Source: Actinocatenispora sp036503555 (GTDB lineage: Bacteria; Actinomycetota; Actinomycetes; Mycobacteriales; Micromonosporaceae). From it: DNA of 64,000 nt. A program made the translations under genes and the position numbers. Numbering within the stretch: the stretch's first letter is position 1; each line of letters begins with the position of its first letter. Below are positions 58,720 through 64,000 of the stretch, piece after piece. The notes beneath the pieces were generated by a model. That model was not told where the DNA came from and made no database searches. It saw nothing but the letters and a program-made list of their open reading frames with translations. The stretch is from the NCBI GenBank assembly GCA_036503555.1, contig DASXWQ010000042.1, positions 62,001 to 126,000 of the forward strand. The letters are read 5' to 3'.

Positions 58720-60123
58720 ATGGACCCGTACCGGCAGGGCAAGGACCTGGTCGCCGAGACCAGAGTGACGGTGTGGCCGGCGCGCCAGCCGTGGGGTACG
58801 GCCGGGCGCGCCATGCTCGGCCTCGGGTTCATCGTCCTGGTCGCCGCGTTACTCGCGGCGTCGGTGGGTGCGTACGAGAAGGTGTTCACGCCGTCGGTGT
58901 CGGTCACCGTCACCGCCGACCACACCGGCCTGCAACTGGACAAGGGCGCCGACGTGAAACTCCGCGGCGTGGTCGTCGGCCAGGTCCGCGGCATCACCGC
59001 CGACGGCACCACCGCCCGACTCGCGATCGCCCTCGACCCCGACTCCGTCCGCCGCATCCCCGCCAACGTCACCGCCGTCATGCTCCCCAAAACCCTGTTC
59101 GGCGAAAAATACGTCGACCTCGCCGTCCCCGACCAACCCGCCCCGCACCCCATCCGCGCCGGCGCCACCATCCACCAGGACACCTCCGCCGGCACCGTCG
59201 AACTCGAACGCGTCCTCGACGACGTCCTACCCCTGCTGCGGGCCCTGCCCCCACAGAAACTGTCGATCACACTCTCCGCCCTCGCCAACGCCCTACGCGG
59301 CCGCGGCGAACAACTCGGCGACACCCTGGTCACCCTCGACAAATACCTCACCACCGTCAACGCGCAGATGCCGACCATCCGCACCGACATCCGCAAACTC
59401 GCCGACGTCCTGTCCACCTACACCGGCGCCCTACCCGACCTCATGACCATCCTCGCCAACGTCACCGTCACCTCCTCGACCATCACCGAACAACGCGCGA
59501 ACCTCGCCGCGTTCACCGCCGACACCACCGGCCTCGCCGACACCGCCACACCCTTCCTGCAACGCCACGAAGGCCGCCTCATCCAACTCGGCCAGGTCTC
59601 CCGACCCCTGCTGTCCGTCCTCGCCGAATACTCACCCGAATACCCCTGCCTCACCGCCGGAATGCTCGCCCTGCAAAAGAACATCGAAGGCGCCTTCGAC
59701 ACCGGCCGCCTCCACATCACCCTCGAAATCACCCGCGACTCCGGCAAGTACCTGCCCGGGGACGAACCGGTGAACGGCGCGGACATCGGGCCGCGCTGCT
59801 GGGGCCTGCCGAACGCCGCGCCGGTACCGGCGCCCGAGGCGCCCGTGCCCGACGGGTACGACCGGAGCAAGGACCACGGCGGCCTGACGACGGGCCTGCC
59901 GCAGGTGCCGATCCTCCAGGATCCCGACGTACCGGCGGGTCCGACCGGCCAGGGCGGCGGCACCGGCACCGTCGACATGGGGTACGCCGGGACGTCGGAG
60001 GAGCGCGCCCTGGTCAACCCGCTCGTCGCGGCGGCGACCGGGAGCCAGGTCACCCGGCTCGGCGACATCACGGATCTGTTGTGGGGCCCCATTCTCCGCG
60101 GCGCCCGGGTCGACGCGCACTGA
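58720..60123 (+). CDS. Mce-family protein (orphan MceA-like)
   Basis: This 467-residue protein has a cytoplasmic tail, one membrane helix (about 31-52) and an outer Mce/MlaD domain (SVTVTADHTGLQLDKGADVKLRGVVVGQV through FGEKYVDLAVP, residues 59 to 134). A helical region follows and then a proline-rich tail. Mce proteins form lipid-conducting needles with YrbE permeases and an MlaF-type ATPase, none of which are here. Codon use changes sharply inside the gene: about 58960-59745 favours GAA, AAA and CAA, unlike the flanks. Its place after fadA2 suggests lipid uptake feeding the cluster. Confidence 0.87.
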   Translation: MDPYRQGKDLVAETRVTVWPARQPWGTAGRAMLGLGFIVLVAALLAASVGAYEKVFTPSVSVTVTADHTGLQLDKGADVKLRGVVVGQVRGITADGTTARLAIALDPDSVRRIPANVTAVMLPKTLFGEKYVDLAVPDQPAPHPIRAGATIHQDTSAGTVELERVLDDVLPLLRALPPQKLSITLSALANALRGRGEQLGDTLVTLDKYLTTVNAQMPTIRTDIRKLADVLSTYTGALPDLMTILANVTVTSSTITEQRANLAAFTADTTGLADTATPFLQRHEGRLIQLGQVSRPLLSVLAEYSPEYPCLTAGMLALQKNIEGAFDTGRLHITLEITRDSGKYLPGDEPVNGADIGPRCWGLPNAAPVPAPEAPVPDGYDRSKDHGGLTTGLPQVPILQDPDVPAGPTGQGGGTGTVDMGYAGTSEERALVNPLVAAATGSQVTRLGDITDLLWGPILRGARVDAH

Positions 60124-60141
60124 CCGGACCGGGGTCGCGGT

Positions 60142-60208
60142 TGGTGTGCAGAGCCCGGCTCTGCACACCAGGAGGCATCACAGGTGCAGAGCCCGGCTCT
60201 GCGCACCT
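60142..60208. terminator. Two tandem hairpins with the same core, bidirectional
   Basis: The first is a perfect 14-1-14 dyad at 60142-60170, arms TGGTGTGCAGAGCC and complement. The second (60182-60208) repeats the core GCAGAGCC-C-GGCTCTGC with AGGT/ACCT ends and a two-base bulge. They lie between the mce stop and the convergent tetR stop. Confidence 0.7.
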
Positions 60209-60209
60209 C

Positions 60210-60800
60210 TCAGGGCGCGTCGAGTACCGCGCGGTAGAAGGCCGTCTCCACGAACGAGACGAGACGGTCCCGGTCGACGGCGCCGTCCGGCGACCACGAG
60301 ATGATCGCCTCCTCGGCGAACGCCAACCAGGCCCGTACGGCGACGGGCAGCAGCGGATCGCCCGGCGTACCACCGAGTTCGGCGATGCCGTCCATGATCC
60401 GGTCGACGAGCGCGGTGCGGGTCCGGTCGAAGATCTCGCGCATGGCGGCGTCACCGCTGGCGGCCCCGCGTACCAGGGAGAGGTAGAGGTCGCGGCGGGC
60501 CGACACGTAGCCGACGGAGTCCTCTATGGACTGTCGCAGTTGGACGGACGGTGGGTGGGACCGGTCCGGCTCGGTGTGAGTGAGCAGGCCCGCGGCGGCC
60601 GCCTCGACCACGGCGAGCTGGAACCGCCGCTTGGAGCCGAAGTAGTGGAACAGCAGCGATCGGGAGATGCCGGCCTCGCCGGCCAGCTCGTCGAGGCTCA
60701 GGTCGTAGAGGCTGCCCCGGGAGAGGGCGCGGACGCCCAGCTCGACGAGCTGCGCCCGGCGGGCGTCCGGGTCGAGCCGGGTACGGCGCGGAGTTGTCAC
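60210..60800 (-). CDS. TetR-family regulator of the monooxygenase operon
   Basis: This 196-residue repressor has the helix-turn-helix SRGSLYDLSLDELAGEAGIS and LLFHYFGSKRRFQLAV. The C-terminal domain (VRAWLAFAEEAIISW) is a typical TetR effector domain for hydrophobic ligands. GTG 60800 is chosen because it gives the standard N-terminus. It diverges from the flavin monooxygenase over a gap with a clear dyad operator. Confidence 0.9.
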   Translation of the reverse strand: MTTPRRTRLDPDARRAQLVELGVRALSRGSLYDLSLDELAGEAGISRSLLFHYFGSKRRFQLAVVEAAAAGLLTHTEPDRSHPPSVQLRQSIEDSVGYVSARRDLYLSLVRGAASGDAAMREIFDRTRTALVDRIMDGIAELGGTPGDPLLPVAVRAWLAFAEEAIISWSPDGAVDRDRLVSFVETAFYRAVLDAP

Positions 60801-60838
60801 GGTTTCCCCCTTGACGCGGCACTCTACCCAGCCTAGCT

Positions 60839-60857
60839 TATTGACTATCGGTCAATA
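60839..60857. promoter_or_regulatory. Operator of the divergent tetR/monooxygenase pair
   Basis: TATTGAC-TATCG-GTCAATA has perfect seven-base arms and a five-base centre. It lies between the TetR GTG (60800) and the monooxygenase start, next to TAGCTT (60834-60839) on the plus strand. TTGAC-N5-GTCAA dyads are typical for TetR regulators of lipid genes. Confidence 0.75.
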
Positions 60858-60875
60858 GCGGAAAGCGTGGCCACC

Positions 60876-62351
60876 ATGGACGAACACCACGACGTGTTGA
60901 TCATCGGCGCGGGATTCGCCGGGCTCGGCGCCGCGATCCGACTCCGGCTCGCCGGCCGCACCGACTTCGCCGTCCTCGAACGCGCCGACAAGATCGGCGG
61001 CACCTGGCGCGACAACGCGTACCCCGGCGCGGCCTGCGACGTCCCCTCCCACCTGTACTCGCTGTCCTTCGCGCCGAACCCACACTGGTCCCGCTCCTTC
61101 TCCGCGCAGCCGGAGATCCAGCGGTACCTGCTGGACTGCGTGCGGCGGTTCGACCTCGCGCCACACCTCCGGCTCGGGCACGAGCTGCTGGCCGCCGACT
61201 GGGACGACGCGGCGGCGCTCTGGCGGGTGCGGACCGCGCGTGGCACGTTCACCGGTCGGGTCCTCGTGGTCGGCACCGGTCCGCTCAGCGAACCGTCGCT
61301 GCCGGCCATCGACGGGCTGGATTCCTTTGCCGGCACCATGTTCCACTCGTCCCGGTGGCGGCACGACCACGACCTCGCCGGCACGCGGGTCGCGGTGATC
61401 GGCACCGGCGCCTCGGCGATCCAGTTCGTACCACGGATCGTCGACGAGGTTGACCGGCTCACCGTGTTCCAGCGGACGCCACCGTGGATCGTGCCGCGCA
61501 CCGACCGCGACATCACCGGCGTCGAGCGGTGGCTCTACCGCACCGTACCGGGAACGCGGGCGCTGGCCCGGGCCGGCATCTACACCGCGAGGGAGACGCT
61601 CGCCGTGGGTTTCACGATGCGACCGAAGCTGCTCGGTGTGGCCGCCCGGATGGCACGTACCCATCTGCGCCGGCAGGTGCCGGATCCCGCACTGCGTCAG
61701 GCACTCCTACCCGACTACACCATCGGCTGCAAGCGCATCCTCATCTCCAACGACTACTACCCGGCACTCGGCCGGGACAACGCGCGCCTGGAGACCATGC
61801 CGATCGCGGCCGTCGAGCCCGACGCCGTGCGTACCGTCGACGGGCGCCGGCACGAGGTCGACACGATCATCTTCGGCACCGGGTTCGCCGCAACCAGGCC
61901 GCCGATCGCCGACCGGCTGACCGGCCGCGACGGGCTGCGGCTCGCGGACGCCTGGCGCGGCGGCATGTCCGCGTACCGCGGGACCACGGTCGCCGGGTTC
62001 CCTAACCTGTTCCTGCTCATCGGGCCGAACACCGGGCTCGGCCACACGTCCATGGTGTACATCATCGAGTCCCAGCTGAACTACGTGCTCGACGCACTGT
62101 CCAAGATGGACACGTACGGGCTGGCCGCGGTCGAGGTCGAGCCCGGTGCGCAGGACGCGTACAACGAGGCGCTGCAACGGCGGCTCGGCCCGACGGTGTG
62201 GAACACCGGCGGCTGCCGCAGCTGGTACCTGGACGAGACCGGCCGCAACACGACGCTCTGGCCGTCGTTCGCCTGGCGGTTCCGCCAGATCACCCGCAGC
62301 TTCGACCCGCGCGGCTACCACCTGCGTACCCGAGCGGAGGAGGCGGCATGA
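60876..62351 (+). CDS. Flavin monooxygenase (Baeyer-Villiger type, MymA-like)
   Basis: This 491-residue class-B monooxygenase has GAGFAG (11-16) for FAD, the Baeyer-Villiger fingerprint FAGTMFHSSRW (151-161, FxGxxxHxxxW) and the NADPH loop GTGASA (177-182). LIGPNTGLGHTSMVYIIESQ lies near 385. It inserts oxygen into ketones or oxidises soft nucleophiles. Start ATG 60876 fits GGAAAG better than GTG 60867. With the following hydrolase and SDR it resembles the mycobacterial mymA-lipR-sadH operon. Its stop overlaps the first 38-bp repeat as ATGA. Confidence 0.9.
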   Translation: MDEHHDVLIIGAGFAGLGAAIRLRLAGRTDFAVLERADKIGGTWRDNAYPGAACDVPSHLYSLSFAPNPHWSRSFSAQPEIQRYLLDCVRRFDLAPHLRLGHELLAADWDDAAALWRVRTARGTFTGRVLVVGTGPLSEPSLPAIDGLDSFAGTMFHSSRWRHDHDLAGTRVAVIGTGASAIQFVPRIVDEVDRLTVFQRTPPWIVPRTDRDITGVERWLYRTVPGTRALARAGIYTARETLAVGFTMRPKLLGVAARMARTHLRRQVPDPALRQALLPDYTIGCKRILISNDYYPALGRDNARLETMPIAAVEPDAVRTVDGRRHEVDTIIFGTGFAATRPPIADRLTGRDGLRLADAWRGGMSAYRGTTVAGFPNLFLLIGPNTGLGHTSMVYIIESQLNYVLDALSKMDTYGLAAVEVEPGAQDAYNEALQRRLGPTVWNTGGCRSWYLDETGRNTTLWPSFAWRFRQITRSFDPRGYHLRTRAEEAA

Positions 62352-62461
62352 GCACCGCCGACGCACTACGTTCCGAGGAGGCGGCATGAGCACCGCCGAC
62401 GCACTCCGTTCCGAGGAGGCGGCATGAGCACCGCCGACGCACTCCGTTCCGGGGAGGCGGC
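62348..62461 (+). repeat. Three 38-bp repeats, each a 13-codon frame with its own ribosome site
   Basis: Identical-length units start at ATG 62348, 62386 and 62424 and a fourth ATG at 62462 opens the hydrolase gene. Each unit reads MSTADALRSEEAA (Gly for the first Glu in the third) and stops in a TGA overlapping the next ATG as ATGA. Units differ by one or two bases. The GAGGAGG or GGGGAGG near each unit end serves the following ATG. The monooxygenase stop joins the chain in the same way. Origin by duplication of the gene junction is likely; the peptides, if made, could couple or tune translation of the hydrolase. Confidence 0.9.
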
Positions 62462-63358
62462 ATGAGCACCGTGACGGCCGACGACGGTACGCCGCTGGCC
62501 GTGCGGGTCGCCGGCCCCGCCGACGCCGACCGTACGCTGGTGCTCGCGCACGGCTGGGCGCTGTCGTCGGCCACCTGGGATCCGGTGGTACGACGGGTGG
62601 TCCGGGACGATCCGGGGCTGCGCGTGGTGTCGTACGACCAGCGGCACCACGGGCGGTCCGGCCGCGGCACGAGCGCGTTGTCGATCGACCTGCTCGGCGC
62701 CGACCTGGCTCGGATCATCGAGGCGACCGCGCCGGACGGCCGGATCGTGCTGGGCGGGCACTCCATGGGCGGGATGACCGTCATGGCGTTCGCCACCGCG
62801 TACCCGGATCTGTTGGCGTCCAGAGTGGACGGTGTGGCGCTGGTGTCGACCACGGCCGGCGACCCGGACGCCGCCCCGCCGGCCCTGCTACGTTCGCTGC
62901 ACGGACCGGTCGGTGTCGCCGCGCGGCGCTGTCCGAGGCTGGTCGACGCCGTCCGGCGGCTCGCGCCGCCCGCGCTGCCGCAGCACCGGGAGATCATGGC
63001 GCGCATGCTGTTCGGCCCGACCGCCGCGCCGGAGGTGGTCCGCGCCGGCGCCGACGTGATCCACGCCTGCCCGATCCGGACGGTCGCGGAGTTCGTACCG
63101 GTGCTGGAGGCGCACGACAAGCGGGCCGGGCTGGGCGCGCTGTCCGCGCTGCCGGTGCGGATCCTGGTCGGCGACCGGGACCGGCTCACCCCGCCCCGGA
63201 ACGCGCGGTTCCTGGCCGACACGATCGACTCGGCGCGGCTCGCCGTGCTGCCCGGCCGCGGCCACATGCTCACCCTGGAAACCCCGGAAACCGTTGCCAG
63301 TACGCTGATCGCGCTCGCCGCGCGGGAAGGTGGCAAGGATGCGTCGCTCTCTGCGTGA
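62462..63358 (+). CDS. Alpha/beta hydrolase (LipR-like position)
   Basis: This 298-residue hydrolase has oxyanion-loop HGW (30-32), the nucleophile elbow GGHSMGG (98-104, S101), the acid in LVGDRDRLTPP and the His in PGRGHML near 265. The N-terminus MSTVTADDG resembles the repeated mini-frames upstream (MSTADAL). It should cleave the ester made by the monooxygenase or a lipid ester. The end overlaps the SDR start by 20 bases. Confidence 0.9.
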   Translation: MSTVTADDGTPLAVRVAGPADADRTLVLAHGWALSSATWDPVVRRVVRDDPGLRVVSYDQRHHGRSGRGTSALSIDLLGADLARIIEATAPDGRIVLGGHSMGGMTVMAFATAYPDLLASRVDGVALVSTTAGDPDAAPPALLRSLHGPVGVAARRCPRLVDAVRRLAPPALPQHREIMARMLFGPTAAPEVVRAGADVIHACPIRTVAEFVPVLEAHDKRAGLGALSALPVRILVGDRDRLTPPRNARFLADTIDSARLAVLPGRGHMLTLETPETVASTLIALAAREGGKDASLSA

Positions 63359-64000
63359 CAGCGTGGTGTTCGTGACCGGGCCGGCCCGGGGCATCGGCGA
63401 ACGGACGGCCCGGCTGGCCGCGGCGCGCGGCGCCCGGCTCGCCCTCGCCGGGCTGGAACCGGACCGGTTGCGGGCGCTCGCCGCCGACCTCGGCGACGGA
63501 CACGTGTGGTTCGAGTGCGACGTCACCGACCAGGCGTCCGTCGACGCCGCCGTCGCCGGTACGGTGCGGGCGCTCGGCGGCATCGACACCGTCGTCGCGA
63601 ACGCGGGCATCGCGAACAACGGCACGGTCGCGGTCAACCCGGCCGACGCGCTCGCGCGTACGGTCGAAGTGAACCTCGTCGGGGTGCTGCGCACGGTGTC
63701 GGCGACGCTCCCGGAAGTGTTGTCCCGCAAGGGATACCTGCTGTTGGTGTCGTCCGCGGCGGCGTTCACGATGCTGCCGGGCATGGCGGCCTACTGCGCG
63801 TCCAAGGCCGGCGTCGAGCAGTTCGGCAACGTGCTGCGGCTGGAGGTCGCGCACCACGGCGTCCGCGTCGGGACCGCGCACCCGATCTGGGTGGACACCG
63901 ACATGGTCCGCGACCAGCGGCACGACCTGCGCACGTTCCGCGAGTCGATGCGCAGGCTGCCGTGGCCGCTGTCGGCCACGATGACCACGGAGCAGTGCGC
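63339..64000 (+). CDS. Short-chain dehydrogenase, cut by window end
   Basis: ATG 63339 opens a frame that stays open to the window end (220 residues seen). FVTGPARGIGERTARLAAARG is the cofactor loop, spanning residues 11 to 31. VANAGIANNG near 85, the Ser in LLVSSAAAFTM and YCASKAG near 147 complete the classical SDR active site. It overlaps the hydrolase end, so the three genes are one operon. It corresponds by order to SadH in the mycobacterial mymA operon. Confidence 0.9.
   Translation, partial: MRRSLRDSVVFVTGPARGIGERTARLAAARGARLALAGLEPDRLRALAADLGDGHVWFECDVTDQASVDAAVAGTVRALGGIDTVVANAGIANNGTVAVNPADALARTVEVNLVGVLRTVSATLPEVLSRKGYLLLVSSAAAFTMLPGMAAYCASKAGVEQFGNVLRLEVAHHGVRVGTAHPIWVDTDMVRDQRHDLRTFRESMRRLPWPLSATMTTEQC

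Noticed and set aside
62348..62461. CRISPR-like array
   Set aside because: The 38-bp units are directly abutting with no spacers and each encodes a start and stop; it is a tandem duplication.
1..64000. tRNA, rRNA, insertion sequences, integrases or prophage genes
   Set aside because: None could be recognised on either strand; no transposase or integrase motif and no tRNA-like cloverleaf was noticed, though short RNAs could be missed by eye.

Overview
The window is high-GC actinomycete DNA. GTG starts are common, many gene junctions overlap as GTGA or ATGA, leaderless promoters are frequent, and mycobacterial-type lipid genes (a two-domain FabG4-like reductase, FadA2, HtdX, an Mce protein, a flavin monooxygenase) are present. 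A soil actinomycete, possibly of the Micromonosporaceae, fits best, but no rRNA or other firm taxonomic marker is present. I see no tRNA, rRNA, CRISPR array, insertion sequence or prophage.

Layout. 0-8.5 kb: mostly unrelated metabolic genes (an MFS exporter with a MarR regulator, a PHP-domain protein, a beta-carbonic anhydrase, CutC with an M81 peptidase, two small genes, and an NmrA-like reductase divergent from an AraC regulator). 8.5-11.6 kb: a protein fusing a uracil-DNA-glycosylase-like domain to an ADP-ribosyltransferase, divergent from a macrodomain protein. This is the best candidate for an undescribed system. 11.6-19.5 kb: a LacI regulator and a sugar ABC importer with a GH38-type glycosidase. 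19.5-27.8 kb: two membrane proteins, then a second importer operon led by an ROK regulator and an amine-oxidase-like flavoenzyme. Neither importer encodes its own ATPase. 28-41.5 kb: stand-alone metabolic, stress and regulatory genes, including an HxlR regulator fused to a peroxiredoxin, a broken DUF1963/AraC locus and glutamine-dependent NAD synthetase.

41.5-48.9 kb: a signalling block with an active-looking Ser/Thr kinase, a paralogous WD40 pseudokinase, a membrane-anchored protein ending in a non-specific nuclease, and a divergent FHA protein. 48.9-52.6 kb: a GlxA-type regulator, GAPDH, a TetR regulator with a small membrane protein, and a 50-residue CxxC protein. 52.7-60.1 kb: a lipid or beta-oxidation block (acyl-CoA dehydrogenase, SCP-2 protein, TetR, HtdX, FabG4, FadA2, Mce) with matching tandem operators at two divergent promoters, which implies control by the TetR protein encoded in its middle. 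60.2-64 kb: a TetR regulator divergent from a flavin monooxygenase, alpha/beta hydrolase and SDR operon resembling the mycobacterial mymA-lipR-sadH genes. Three 38-bp repeats at one of its gene junctions each carry a complete 13-codon reading frame.

Two patterns run through the whole window: leaderless promoters of the form TANNNT-N6/7-GTG, and a scattered palindrome TCCACWGTGGA that is strongly over-represented for this base composition.
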